This document shows positions 36,903 through 46,841 of a DNA stretch of 61,654 nucleotides, one piece after another (the first letter of the stretch is position 1; each line of letters opens with the position of its first letter). This stretch comes from an uncultured Flavobacteriales bacterium (GTDB lineage: Bacteria; Bacteroidota; Bacteroidia; Flavobacteriales_D; Parvicellaceae). The position numbers and the translations under genes are program-made. The notes below the pieces were generated by a model. That model saw nothing but the letters and a program-made list of their open reading frames with translations. It was not told the DNA's origin and searched no databases. The stretch spans positions 83,070-144,723 of the forward strand of contig CALSNM010000004.1 of assembly GCA_943787725.1 (NCBI GenBank), in the 5' to 3' direction.

Positions 36903-39185
36903 TTATTGCATCATGATTTTTGCTAATGATTGACCATTTGGTGTAATTATGCGTATCAAATAAACTCCACTCTGAAGATCATTGGCTGTCAATGTAAGTT
37001 TAGAAGTATTCATGTCAAAATCACTCTTCACTAACCTTCCTTGCATATCCATTAATTCATACCCTGTGATATTTTGCGAATTTACCTGAATAAATACCTT
37101 ATCCTGAGAAGGCACTGGAAACACAATTGTATTCATTTGAATAATATCGTCAATTGACAATGAACAATCTGTTGGATTCCCTATATGCGCATTGTCATCA
37201 AAATCTAGATAACAAACAAATTCAACAGAATCGATGAATGGGTTTCTGTTTTCCTGAAGATCAAAAATATACTCGTGTCTTGCAATCTCATAATTATCTG
37301 GCAAATCTGCAAAATGCCAACTCTTCAAAAGATCCTGATTCTGTTTGCTAGAATTCACATTTCCATTTAGAGGGAAGTTATATGCTGTAGACATGTAAAA
37401 AATTGCTCTCGCTGCATTTCCTTTTTGGGCTTCTCTAGGCTCATAAACGAGCTGTCCACCTGGAATTGATTCACCAACATTTCCTTCTAAATAGGTATCC
37501 AAAACCGCTCCAGTTATTTCACCTAAAGGCAAGTTACTGCGCGGCATGTTTGCTTCCTGCAGATTCGCAGGGTAAAGATTGTGCTGATCAGTATATTCTG
37601 GCTGCTCCGGACTATCGGCAGGCCATGTTGCCATCCAAGAGTGGGCAAAAGTATGCTCCCGGCTATAACCTGTCGCTGTCCAGTCAAAAGGATCATCAAA
37701 GATCATTTTTTCACCGGAGTAAGCACAAGTAATAACAGACTGTCCGTTTGTCGTATCTCGTACTTCAAACTCTTGCATAAGCGTTTGCTTATATAAAAAG
37801 TAAGAAATAAATGTATGTGGGTTGATCAAAGAGTAAAGATCATTTGATAAGGTTCCACTATTTATATCAATTCCATTATAGTATGTACCGATATTAGCTC
37901 CAAGTGAACTTGCACTGCCTGTTACCGGACCTACTGTCAAATAGTTTTCAAATCCTCCCTGACCATTGAAAGCGTATATAGCGAAGTAATAATCCTGATT
38001 AGCAATAATACCTCGAGGTGTAAACGCTGTTCCTGCACCTACATAAGCAACTGTAGCATCACCTACAATATCTCCTCTTAAATAAGTTGTTCCATCTGCC
38101 GGAACTCCTGCAATCACACTTCCTTCCTTCCATAAAACAAGATAACTATCAGCACCTGAACCAGCAGCATATTGACCTCCGAGAGTATATGCCTCAACTA
38201 TAGGAAATGTTAATCCGGTTGGGTTTGCTGTTGGTTCAGTAGCCAAATTATCCGTCCCTACACCTTCTAAGTTAATGATGTAAGGATTCTCATCTGAATC
38301 ATTAGATCCGATCTCAATTGACGCAAACTTGGAACCGTTACCAACCGGTGAAAAATTAATTGTATAAGCCTGGGAAGAACCTCCAGCAACTATTCCTGCA
38401 ACAATATCCGAGGAAAAATCTCCCATATCCGCCCCAGAGAAAGAATGCCCTGTAATGGTCAAGTCGCTTGTACCAAAGTTTTGAATCGTTACATCGATTA
38501 AAGTTGAATTACCAATGAAGTAATTTGAACCATCAAGAACCGTTGATCCTTCCAACATAACGTTAATCTCTTCTGCTGGCGCAACATAAGCCGTAATATC
38601 ATTCAAATCACGCGGAACAATTTGATAGTTCGCATTAAATTGACCGGTCATACCCGTAATCGTAATCGGCCCTGTTGGAATAGCCAAACCAACAAGGTCT
38701 ATCCCATTATTAATACGTACATCCAAATTATTAGCTCCATCAGTAATCGTGTAAGTTGAATTTCCTGAAAAGTTTCCAGTTTCAATAAAAGTTACATTTT
38801 GAATCTCTATTAATTCTGATTCCCAAGTCTCATCGACTGATGTAATAGGAACTTGAGCAGGCATCGGGACGACGATAGCAGGTCCATGATTCACAACATT
38901 TGTAATAGGCGCAACTTCTAACAATCCTGAAAATTCAGAAATCTCTCCAGTAACTGTAATGGAATCATATCTTGCTACACCAGACAATGAACTTCCATAA
39001 GCCGCAATACCTCCTGAAAGATCCTGCATATACCTTATTGCTCCCAACTCAGCGCCATTTGAAGCGATTCCTGTAACAGTTACTGTTTGTCCAATACCGT
39101 AAGATCTTGCGTCAAGAATATCTGCTTGCGCAACTGCACTCCAACATAATGTCAAACCAATAAATGATAATAATACCTTTTTCAT
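36903..39185 (-). CDS. T9SS-secreted endonuclease I-type nuclease
   Basis: The 760-residue multidomain protein has a signal peptide (~1-19), an N-terminal OB-fold/DUF5689-like region (~22-200: 'VTVTGIASNGAELG', 'SITVTGEISEFSGLL'), a choice-of-anchor-D-like domain (~205-305), a linker, then the endonuclease I catalytic domain (~430-665) with 'YSREHTFAHSW' (catalytic His), 'TDQHNLYPANLQEAN' and 'GNAARAIFYMST'. A type A T9SS sorting domain follows ('VFPVPSQDKVFIQVN', 'DLQSGVYLIRI', 'KIMMQ'). It should degrade DNA outside the cell. It sits 21 bp after the TonB-dependent receptor gene, which implies co-expression with an uptake system. Intact. Confidence 0.93.
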   Translation of the reverse strand: MKKVLLSFIGLTLCWSAVAQADILDARSYGIGQTVTVTGIASNGAELGAIRYMQDLSGGIAAYGSSLSGVARYDSITVTGEISEFSGLLEVAPITNVVNHGPAIVVPMPAQVPITSVDETWESELIEIQNVTFIETGNFSGNSTYTITDGANNLDVRINNGIDLVGLAIPTGPITITGMTGQFNANYQIVPRDLNDITAYVAPAEEINVMLEGSTVLDGSNYFIGNSTLIDVTIQNFGTSDLTITGHSFSGADMGDFSSDIVAGIVAGGSSQAYTINFSPVGNGSKFASIEIGSNDSDENPYIINLEGVGTDNLATEPTANPTGLTFPIVEAYTLGGQYAAGSGADSYLVLWKEGSVIAGVPADGTTYLRGDIVGDATVAYVGAGTAFTPRGIIANQDYYFAIYAFNGQGGFENYLTVGPVTGSASSLGANIGTYYNGIDINSGTLSNDLYSLINPHTFISYFLYKQTLMQEFEVRDTTNGQSVITCAYSGEKMIFDDPFDWTATGYSREHTFAHSWMATWPADSPEQPEYTDQHNLYPANLQEANMPRSNLPLGEITGAVLDTYLEGNVGESIPGGQLVYEPREAQKGNAARAIFYMSTAYNFPLNGNVNSSKQNQDLLKSWHFADLPDNYEIARHEYIFDLQENRNPFIDSVEFVCYLDFDDNAHIGNPTDCSLSIDDIIQMNTIVFPVPSQDKVFIQVNSQNITGYELMDMQGRLVKSDFDMNTSKLTLTANDLQSGVYLIRIITPNGQSLAKIMMQ

Positions 39186-39206
39186 ATTTATTTATTCTTT
39201 TATACT

Positions 39207-41950
39207 TTAAAACTGAAAACCAAGAGAAACATTAAACCTGAAACCTTGCCCAATAAAGACTACTGCTGAATTTGCATCAAAATCTTTCGTCCCATCTAAA
39301 TGATAATTATTTCGTGCGTCAGATATATACATTGTGTTTAACGCATTAAATATGTTTGCTCTAAGGTTAAGCGAACTATTTTCAAACCTCAATCGATAAC
39401 CCGCATGCGCACTCATCAATCCATAACCAGGAATTTGCCAAGAATCTGTTCCTGCAGTTGCTCCTGTCAATGAATTCGGATCAAAATCACTAAAATAACG
39501 ATCGAAGTATGTGTATTTCATTTTAACATAACCGCCTTTACCGAATCCATAACGCAGGCTTAATGCATATGAAGATTGAGCAGCGTCTCCAACATGAACT
39601 CCCCTTGCATCGAAAGAAATTGTATCATCATAGATTTCAATATCCTCAGCGGACGCCCATTTCCAATCACCAACACTGACCATTCCTTCTAATGTAAGTC
39701 GTTTAGCAATAACATAAGAAACATCTGTTTCAATTCCCATGTGTAACGCATCCATTCCTGGAACATTTACACTAATAAATTCAGTTGGATCCAGCGGATC
39801 AGGAATTGATAGCCCAAATGGTAAGGGTCTATTTTCCCACATAGTGAAATATCCATTTACGTTCATACTAAGCTTCTTACTGCGGTATCCGTAACCTAAT
39901 TCTGTAGCAATAATCTTTTCATTTACAAGGTTATCAAATACTTGGTTTCTATTGTTATTGATAACATTTGCGTGTTGGGGTGTTCTGCTCAAGTAACCTA
40001 GATTAATAAATATGTTAGATGATTCCGTAACATTAAAGTTGGCTCCAACTTTAAATGTAGCTCCTAATCTTTTTACCCAATCCGTCTGATTATACTCCAA
40101 ACCGTCTGAATTTATGTCATACGTCTGACCATTATATAAGACCGTATCATTATAACCTATTTCAAGCGTGGTATCTCCAATGCTTAATTGCTTTTTACGG
40201 AAATAATCAATCCCTTTATAGAAGTTGGACACAACAGATAAATTAGCAAATGCGGTCCATCTTCCCTCAGAATATTCAGCTTGTCCGAAACCTCCGGCCC
40301 ACTGCACAAGTCCAACTCTGTGATTTTGATAAGGTCGGTCCTCACGCGCAATCTTATCGCCTACCACCTTCATACTTGTTCCTGAATTTAAATCAGCTTC
40401 GTTTACAAAATAATCCCCACCAAGTAGATCTATAACCTCTGTATAATGTTCCCCGCTGTAATATCTATAATCAAGTCCAGCAGCAATATTCCATTTGTCA
40501 TTGACTGCATAATCAAATTGAGACAATCCACCTAACCAGAAATGGTTGTTTACAGAAGCTGAAAGTATCTGCGATGACTTCAATAATGTTGGATGATAAG
40601 CAACGTCTTCAGTTGAATATGTCTGACCAAAAAGTGTTTTATATTGATTATTGTACACGATTTCATCCCAATCAATTAATCCAAGTGAATCTCTTATTAT
40701 TGTGCTCGCGGAGTTAAAATAACGTTGACCACCCCCGCGCCCGATAGACATGTATATAATATTCGACCAAGACAATTTTTCATTCACTTTCCAAAAATCT
40801 TTTAGTGTGATTTGTGGCTTGTGATAATAATTTCTTCTTTCGGAAAAAACTTCCGTTTCGCCATCTATTGTTCTATTGCCCCAATGTTCATTAAATTGTA
40901 TTCCACGATCACGCGTTAAATCTAACGAACTATCGGAATACCAACTTTCGAAGCAAAAGCAGAATCCCAGTATTCTATTGGTTGAGAATACGAACGCTGA
41001 CCGTGTTGCTGAGGAGCACCAAACCCGCTCAAAGATAATACATGGTTACCTATTCTTTTCTGAACTTTTAAGTAATAAAATGCTCCCTGTGTAAATAGTC
41101 CATCAACCCATCCGTCTCCCTGCTTGTAAGATCCTGAGAAGAGAATCCCCCATCCATTCTTTAATGTTCCTGATTTGTATGATAGTGATGTTCTGAGAAA
41201 ATTTGCTATTCCATATTCCTGTCGTACTTTATCTCTCTCTTACCACCCGTATTTTGAGTGAGAATATTTATTGTACCTCCAACCGATGGCATTGCTAATT
41301 TAGTAGCACCTAAACCTCTCTGTACCTGCATCTGACCAGTGATAGCATCAAGTCCAAACCAGTTAGACCAATACACCCAGCCATTCTCCATATCATTCAC
41401 GGGAACACCATCAATCATAACACCAACGTTACGCTGACTAAAACCTCGAATAGTAATCCGGGCGTCTCCGTCACCACCTCCAGCTTGCGTAGCATGAACA
41501 CCAGGCTTTGAATTAAGCACCATAGGAAGATCCTGTGAGCCAAGCTCTTCCGCAATTTCTTTTTTCCCTAATGTAGTTACAGCCACCGGTGTTTTTCTGT
41601 CAATTGCAATATTTGCAATCACTTCTACCTCTGCCAATTCTTGGCTTCCACTAAGAAGAACATCAAACACAAAATCCTCCTCGTCAACGTAAATTTCATA
41701 AGAGATTGTATCGAATGAAAGCATTGCAACAACCATTTTATACTTACCAAAAGGAACACTTGATATGCTGTATATACCATCAAAATCTGATTTCGATCTA
41801 TACTCAAGGGTTAGGGTAACCGTTGCACCAGGCACAGGCTCATTTGTGAATATTATCTATCACTTTTCCGCTAACCGTAGCTTTTTGAGCGCTAGCAGCC
41901 AACGTCAAACATAACAGCGGCAATATGAAAAGTAATCGAATTGAATTCAT
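39207..41950 (-). CDS. TonB-dependent receptor with carboxypeptidase-regulatory domain (three frameshifts)
   Basis: The reconstructed protein is ~914 residues. Start 41950 gives a signal peptide ('MNSIRLLFILPLLCLTLAAS') and 'QKATVSGKVID'. After a break at ~41850 come the rest of the regulatory domain ('EPVPGATVTLTLEYR') and the plug ('LPMVLNSKPGVHATQ', 'ITIRGFSQRNVGVMIDGVPV'). A second break at ~41215 leads into 'EYGIANFLRTSLSYKSGTLK' and a third at ~40945 into the barrel ('DLTRDRGIQFNEHWG'), which ends 'FRFNVSLGFQF', a good beta-signal. It imports an unknown solute with TonB energy. No SusD partner is adjacent. Its neighbours (LTD protein before, nuclease after) suggest nucleic-acid or phosphate use. 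Confidence 0.88.
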
Positions 41951-42003
41951 TTAAAATAGTCAAAAAAAAAGGAAACGTAGACCGCACTCCCTAGTGAATT
42001 TAG

Positions 42004-42960
42004 TTATTTCAAAATAGCTCTTCTTGTAGCAACTATTCCATTTGGACCAGAAAGACGCACAACATAAATACCTTTCATATCTTCCAATTCAACAGTAATT
42101 ATATCTCTATTTATCGTAGCCGAGTATTTCAACTTACCAAGCACATTGAATACTTCAATCTTATCAGCATTATCAATTCCTTTGACAACGAACGAACCGT
42201 TTGATGTTGGATTTGGATATATTACAACTTCATCTCGCGTAACCTCATTAATAGACAAGCTATTACAATCGCAAACATGCTCTCCAAGAGAGAACCAATT
42301 ACCGTAAGTTAAACCTCCTATATCTACTACAGCTGGAATCGAATCGTACTCTAACAATGGATTAAAGAAAGAAATTACCGGACTTGTTTCTCCTTGAAGG
42401 ATATTTGATTTCCTGATCATCGAATGATCTTCAGTCACTGGGTTTCCAGCTCCTGTATATGGAAAGTCCGTCGACCAAGCATCTCCGGGATCTTCACCAA
42501 TTTTACCAAAAACATCTACTAGTTCAGAACCCGAAATATTATTAACTGAGCCTTTAGCGAGCGCTAAAGCATCATTTCCGTTCCAGTAGAATGCATTTGA
42601 TGTATTGTAGTCCGGGCAATAAAACTGATCTGCTCTAACTTGAAGAGAATCCCAAATTGGAGCCTCCTGACCGGTTCCAAATTCATCTAGTTTCTCAAGA
42701 ACACCAACATGTACATCCTTTGCGCCCAAAATTCCAACCAATTGGACAGCGTTTGCTGACGTTGCAGAAGTTGCCCCGTTTGAATAACGAATAATCATAT
42801 ACTGAGATAGGTCAATCGGACCATCCGTAGGGTTATAAATTTCGATCGCCTTATTATTAGACCATCCCTCAACATATTCAGAGATAAACAAGTCAGAGCA
42901 ACTTTGAGCATAAGAAAGTGTACTCGCAAAAAATCCAACAAGAAGTAATGTTTTTTTCAT
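42004..42960 (-). CDS. Lamin-tail-domain protein with T9SS sorting signal
   Basis: The 318-residue secreted protein has a signal peptide (~1-18), a lamin-tail (LTD) beta-sandwich (~20-180: 'LFISEYVEGWSNNKAIEIYN', 'DLSQYMIIRYSNGA') and a type A T9SS sorting domain ('VVIYPNPTSNGSFVVKGI', 'GIYVVRLSGPNG', 'RRAILK'). LTD domains are often the N-terminal part of large extracellular nucleases such as ExeM/NucH; here the nuclease part is absent and an EEP enzyme is encoded separately 6 kb away. It is 53 bp upstream of the TonB-dependent receptor and probably the first gene of that operon. Confidence 0.88.
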   Translation of the reverse strand: MKKTLLLVGFFASTLSYAQSCSDLFISEYVEGWSNNKAIEIYNPTDGPIDLSQYMIIRYSNGATSATSANAVQLVGILGAKDVHVGVLEKLDEFGTGQEAPIWDSLQVRADQFYCPDYNTSNAFYWNGNDALALAKGSVNNISGSELVDVFGKIGEDPGDAWSTDFPYTGAGNPVTEDHSMIRKSNILQGETSPVISFFNPLLEYDSIPAVVDIGGLTYGNWFSLGEHVCDCNSLSINEVTRDEVVIYPNPTSNGSFVVKGIDNADKIEVFNVLGKLKYSATINRDIITVELEDMKGIYVVRLSGPNGIVATRRAILK

Positions 42961-43454
42961 AATTTAAAAATTTAATTGATAATTGTATAAAGATATTAGG
43001 GAACCAACAAAAAGACATTTCTTGTTAGTTGATAATTGAGCTGAGAAGAATGATTTACAGGGAGAAGTAGATATATTTTTTTTTCATAAGCCTCAATCAA
43101 TTATTCTCTCAATTTATGTTTCTCTAGTAGTTTCAGTATTCTTCTCGCAATAGAAAATAAATTAGCAAGCAAACAAAACAAATATAGTAATATTATTACT
43201 CGGAAGACATTATGAAATTACTAATAATCAATAAATGTTTCAAACATTAAAAAATACCATCTCATCATTCTTAACTTATATTTTCCCTAACTACTTTCAT
43301 AAAAAAATTTACAAACAGAATCAACTAATTTATTTACAGAACTTTAGCCTTTTGCTTAATCCCCAAATTCAATCTCTTAAAAGGATATTTAGATTACCCA
43401 TTTTTCTTAAGAAGTTGACGGATTTCGATGTAGAACAGGTGTAATAATTTTTAA

Positions 43455-43597
43455 ATTGTAAAGACCAAATTGTGCTAAACACAGATACAAACAATGCGAT
43501 TGAAATGATTGATATTTCTTCACTTGAAAGTGGAAGCTATATTGTTTCAATTGCAAACAACAACGCTTTTTCTACACAAATTTTGATAAAGAAATAA
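43455..43597 (+). pseudogene. Remnant of a T9SS type A sorting domain
   Basis: A frame without a start codon reads 'QIVLNTDTNNAIEMIDIS', then 'SLESGSYIVSIANNNAF' and 'STQILIKK', followed by TAA. This is the characteristic last ~40 residues of a type A T9SS sorting domain (LxSGxYxVxI...xKxLIKK). Stops lie just upstream in the same frame and no domain is seen in other frames, so the rest of the gene is gone. It is followed at once by a terminator, as an intact gene would be. Confidence 0.55.
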
Positions 43598-43617
43598 AGC
43601 AGCTTGCCTCTTTATTC

Positions 43618-43651
43618 AAAGCCGATTCCTTTCATGGATTCGGCTTTTTTT
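43618..43651 (+). terminator. Rho-independent terminator after the T9SS remnant
   Basis: A 12-bp stem with one mismatch (AAAGCCGATTCC / GGATTCGGCTTT) and a 6-nt central loop is followed by a T run. It still marks the end of the lost upstream gene. Confidence 0.8.
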
Positions 43652-43730
43652 ATGAAAAAATATAAATACTTGTTGTGGAATTTTATTGATAACTGCATCT
43701 CAATAGAGAACCAATTAAAAAACAAGAGAA

Positions 43731-44474
43731 ATGAAAAAATTAATTTACACAACACTTCTACTATTTGGAACTTCGACTTTGTTCGCCCAAGCAAACTTTG
43801 GAACACTAAAAGGAAAAATAGTAGAGAACGAAACCAACGATCCTATACCTGGAGCAATGGTAACACTAGATGTTCTTGGAAAAAAAGTACAAACAATAAC
43901 CGATTTTGACGGAAAATTCACAATTAAACCCTTAAACCCTGGAACCTATAATTTAATGATAGCCTCGGGGATTGACACACTCAAACAAAATGGAATACAA
44001 ATTAATGCAGATAAAATCACTTTTGTAAATGATTTGGTTATGACGAAAGGACTTTTAGGTGCTCTCGAAATCTTTACTTGGGAAGAAAAATTAATAGATC
44101 CAGAAGACACTAAGATTGTCACAATCAAGGCGAAAGATATAGCTGTTCTTCCGGTCAGAACTAACATAAATCAGATAGCAAGAACAATGAGTTCTGAGAT
44201 AAAAGTTTCCGAAGATGGCAATGAAATATACTTCAGAGGCTCACGAAACGGAGATGTGATGTATATTGTGGACGGAGTAAAAATAACAGGAGGAAGACCG
44301 ACTTTACCTAGTGCTGCAATTCAAGCTATGCGGGTATATACAGGTGGGGTTCCTGCTAAATATGGCGATGTTCTGGGGGGAGTTATCATGGTAGAAACCA
44401 AAAGTTACTTTGATTACTACTCAATCTGGAAAGGAGAACAAGAAATGAGAGGCATACAAAGAAAGTCAGAATAA
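43731..44474 (+). CDS. Barrel-less TonB-plug protein with carboxypeptidase-regulatory domain
   Basis: The 247-residue protein has a signal peptide ('MKKLIYTTLLLFGTSTLFAQ'), a carboxypeptidase-regulatory-like domain (~23-105: 'TLKGKIVENETNDPIPGAMV', 'DFDGKFTIKPLNPGTYN') and a TonB-receptor plug domain (~140-230: 'GNEIYFRGSRNGDVMYIVDG', 'IQAMRVYTGGVPAKYGDVLG'). It then ends at 'RGIQRKSE' with no beta-barrel. No remnant barrel follows; a terminator comes 30 bp later, so this is a natural end and not a truncation. It may be a periplasmic or surface plug that works with another receptor or a signalling system. It lies upstream of the ECF sigma factor. Confidence 0.8.
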   Translation: MKKLIYTTLLLFGTSTLFAQANFGTLKGKIVENETNDPIPGAMVTLDVLGKKVQTITDFDGKFTIKPLNPGTYNLMIASGIDTLKQNGIQINADKITFVNDLVMTKGLLGALEIFTWEEKLIDPEDTKIVTIKAKDIAVLPVRTNINQIARTMSSEIKVSEDGNEIYFRGSRNGDVMYIVDGVKITGGRPTLPSAAIQAMRVYTGGVPAKYGDVLGGVIMVETKSYFDYYSIWKGEQEMRGIQRKSE

Positions 44475-44501
44475 AGTAGTTGATTAATACACTTGAGTAA
44501 C

Positions 44502-44536
44502 AATAACAGCGTTTCATTCTCGCTGTTTTTGTTATT
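44502..44536 (+). terminator. Rho-independent terminator after the plug protein
   Basis: A 7-bp stem (AACAGCG / CGCTGTT) with a 9-nt loop is followed by TTTTT. Flanking AAT/ATT bases can extend the pairing. It separates the plug gene from the sigma-factor operon. Confidence 0.75.
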
Positions 44537-44589
44537 CCGTTATAACCGATCATGAATTAAACTTTTTACAAAGCCCTGAACTAGTTTAG

Positions 44590-44597
44590 TATATTTG
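44590..44597 (+). promoter_or_regulatory. Predicted -7 promoter element (TATATTTG) for the ECF sigma operon
   Basis: Exact TAnnTTTG match, 17 bp before the TTG start of the sigma gene, giving a near-leaderless transcript. The housekeeping-type element suggests the sigma factor is at least partly made by the main polymerase and not solely autoregulated. Confidence 0.5.
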
Positions 44598-44614
44598 CAA
44601 TTCAAACGTATTTT

Positions 44615-45187
44615 TTGAGAAGAACGAAAAAAAATATCAAACAATTTCCTGACACTGAACTACTCATTCAGTACAAGAAAAGTAAGAACAATAAATACAT
44701 TGGTATTTTATTCGAAAGGTACGGGCACCTTGTATATGGTGTTTGTTTAAAGTATCTGAAGAATGTGGACAGGAAAGTCAAGATGCTACATCTTTAATTT
44801 TTGAAAAGGTGATGGCTGACTTACTTAGAATGGATGTGAAGAATTTTAAATCCTGGTTGTATAGGGTGTCCAAGAACCACTGCCTAATGCAATTACGAAA
44901 GAAAAAACCTGCGGAGACTGAAAACATTGCTGAATTGGAATACAAGCTCGAAGACAGCCACAATTCGGAGCATGTGTTCATCAAAGAAAGTCAATTAAAA
45001 AACCTTGAAGACGCAATAAAAGGACTAAAAGACGAGCAGCAACAGTGTATTGATTTATTCTATTTGAAAGAAAAAACATACGATGAAGTTGCAGACCTAA
45101 CAGGCTACGAAACAAAAAACCGTGAAAAGTTATATCCAAAATGGGAAACGGAATTTAAAGATCATTCTAACTGAAAATCATACCTGA
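44615..45187 (+). CDS. ECF-type RNA polymerase sigma factor (two frameshifts)
   Basis: The reconstructed protein is ~190 residues. The first part ('FPDTELLIQYKKSKNNKYIG', 'ILFERYGHLVYGVCLKYL') is sigma region 2. A break at ~44768 leads to 'ESQDATSLIFEKVMADL', 'FKSWLYRVSKNHCLMQLRKK' and region 4 ('LKDEQQQCIDLFYLKEKTYD', 'EVADLTGY'). A second break at ~45118, in an A run, restores 'VKSYIQNGKRNLKIILTENH', the usual end of this sigma group. It starts with TTG. The following gene encodes a likely membrane partner 5 bp later. Such sigma factors direct envelope or stress responses. Confidence 0.88.
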
Positions 45188-45192
45188 ATAAA

Positions 45193-46373
45193 ATGAGCAG
45201 GAAAAAGAACATATTCGAGAGCAACACTCCGCTTGCCAAAGAGGAAATGGACGCTTATTTAAAAGGTGATATGTCACAAGCTGACAAATATCAGCTTGAG
45301 CAGAAAATTGCTGGCAATGATTTCAACAGCGACGCCATGGAAGGGTTTTGAATCTGCTCCTGGCTGCCATGGAAGGGTTTAAGCAATTAGAAGATCAATT
45401 CCATGGAAACCTTCCTCGAAAAGTAGCTAGTAAATTTTGGAGATTCGAATTTTCATTTATTCTTATAATTGGTGTTGCTATAGGACTCTATTTTATTGGC
45501 TACCATTTTCTAGATCAAATCGATTTAGACGAGATTAAATTTGATGAAAGTAAATTAACTATGCAAGTAAGTGCTGATTCAAGCTCCGCTGATATTACTA
45601 TCCAACCAATTGAAGAATTGGACGATAAAGAAATAGAAGATGCAACTCCATTGGAGGAGAGTAAACAATTAACTTCCGATAGAATTATTTTTAATGCTCC
45701 CCTAATTATGGCTATGGATAGCTCTATTAATGAGACAGAAAAAATTGATAGCGCAATCTACTAATCAATGAAGAGAAAGAAATAATTAACGCTAAATCAG
45801 ATGACAAAAAAGAAATCACCGAAGTGAATACCACAAATGTTATAAGCTAGTAACATAGGGACTTTGTTTCTTTCAAGACTATTGGTTGTTGACTACACGA
45901 ATATATACACAAAGGAAATCACTATCCCTAACTTTGAACTAACCGGCACAGCCGCTGACAAAGAAAATAAAAGCGATAATGGCGCAAGTGAATTAGCTGT
46001 AAATAGCTATACTCAAAAAATCACTTATGTGGATTTTTTAGAGGAGACACAAGCAAAATTCAGAAGGAATAAATTTAAAGATGCATTAAAAGATTACAGA
46101 ACCATTTTGAATCACTATTCAAATGATGTGAATGCGCACTTTTATATGGCTCTTTGTTATTTCAATATCAATAAACAAAGGAAGGCCATTCAGCATTTTG
46201 ACAGAGTATTAAACCATGATTTCAATACTTTTTATGAGGAAGCAAAATGGTACAAAGCGATGAGCTTGCATGAATTAGGTAAAATAAGCAAGTGTATAAC
46301 GATATTGAATGAAATAGCTACTGAAAATGGGTTTTATGCAAAAAAAGCAAGTGAAATGTTAAATAATATTTAG
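45193..46373 (+). CDS. Membrane-spanning TPR protein, likely anti-sigma/regulator (several frameshifts)
   Basis: The pieces rebuild a ~393-residue protein. The cytoplasmic N-terminus 'NTPLAKEEMDAYLKGDMSQA' and 'DKYQLEQKIAGNDFNSDAMEG' resembles anti-sigma regions. It is followed by 'QFHGNLPRKVASKFW', a transmembrane helix 'FSFILIIGVAIGLYFIGYHF', an acidic periplasmic linker, 'NIYTKEITIPNFELTGTAAD', and a C-terminal domain of three TPR-like units ('NKFKDALKDYRTILNHYSND', 'NKQRKAIQHFDRVLNHDF'). Breaks lie near 45348, 45364, 45760 and 45880. The topology (inside-TM-outside) directly behind an ECF sigma gene fits a membrane regulator that reads an envelope signal; a zinc-finger motif is not visible. 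The assignment as anti-sigma is inference. Confidence 0.72.
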
Positions 46374-46374
46374 T

Positions 46375-46827
46375 TTGAAGAAAAAACCGCATATCATTTT
46401 TTCGATTTTAAAATCTTCAATATTTCTATTTGGTATTTTATGGATAATGTATTCACTTACCATGGATTTAAAACAAGATAGGGAAGAATACGCCCAGCAA
46501 AGTATAATTAGAAATCCTACTCCAATTATGGAAGCAGCACAACTTTATAAGAAAGGAGAAATAGATAATGCAGAAAAACTATTAGACCAACTTCTTAAAA
46601 TGGACCCTAATGATTATAACAGTAGAATGCTGCTTGCTGAGATTTTCCATGAGCAATGTATTAAAAATGATACGCTTTGCGAACACGCATTATTGCAACT
46701 GACATTATTAATCAGAAAGTTCCCAAAAAAAATAAGACCCCTCGAACTTCGATCTAAATTATTCCTAAAACTAAACGACACCATTTCCAGTAGAAATGAT
46801 GCCGTTACTATAGGTAAAATAAGGTAA
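46375..46827 (+). CDS. Small membrane-anchored TPR protein
   Basis: The 150-residue protein starts with TTG directly after the stop of the previous gene. It has an N-terminal transmembrane helix (~8-27, 'IIFSILKSSIFLFGILWIMY'), then two or so TPR-like helical pairs ('AAQLYKKGEIDNAEKLLDQL', 'DPNDYNSRMLLAEIFHE') in the periplasm. No other domain is seen. Its position makes it the third gene of the sigma operon, and it could bind the TPR domain of the preceding protein. It converges on trxB. Confidence 0.7.
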   Translation: MKKKPHIIFSILKSSIFLFGILWIMYSLTMDLKQDREEYAQQSIIRNPTPIMEAAQLYKKGEIDNAEKLLDQLLKMDPNDYNSRMLLAEIFHEQCIKNDTLCEHALLQLTLLIRKFPKKIRPLELRSKLFLKLNDTISSRNDAVTIGKIR

Positions 46828-46841
46828 GAGGCTCTGCGCTT

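Larger units (their letters stand above)
42961..43730. other. 770-bp region without an intact gene
   Basis: This AT-rich stretch lies between the divergent LTD and plug-protein genes. It holds the remnant of a T9SS sorting domain (43455-43597) and a terminator (43618). A 69-codon plus-strand frame at 43235-43444 has no start context or family features and is probably not a gene. It looks like a deletion scar where a larger secreted-protein gene was lost. Confidence 0.5.

Noticed and set aside
36811..36917. 34-codon plus-strand frame before the EndoI-type nuclease stop
   Set aside because: It overlaps the 3' end of a real gene, has no recognisable features and no clear promoter; chance is likely.
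43235..43444. 69-codon plus-strand frame as a gene
   Set aside because: It is AT-rich, has no family features and lies in a scar region before a T9SS remnant in a different context. There is no support beyond being open.
45334..45380. 32-bp tandem duplication in the TPR/anti-sigma gene
   Set aside because: GCCATGGAAGGGTTT occurs twice, 32 bp apart, but the sequences diverge after 15 bp and the encoded 'AMEGFESAPGAMEGF' reads as natural protein once two extra bases are removed.
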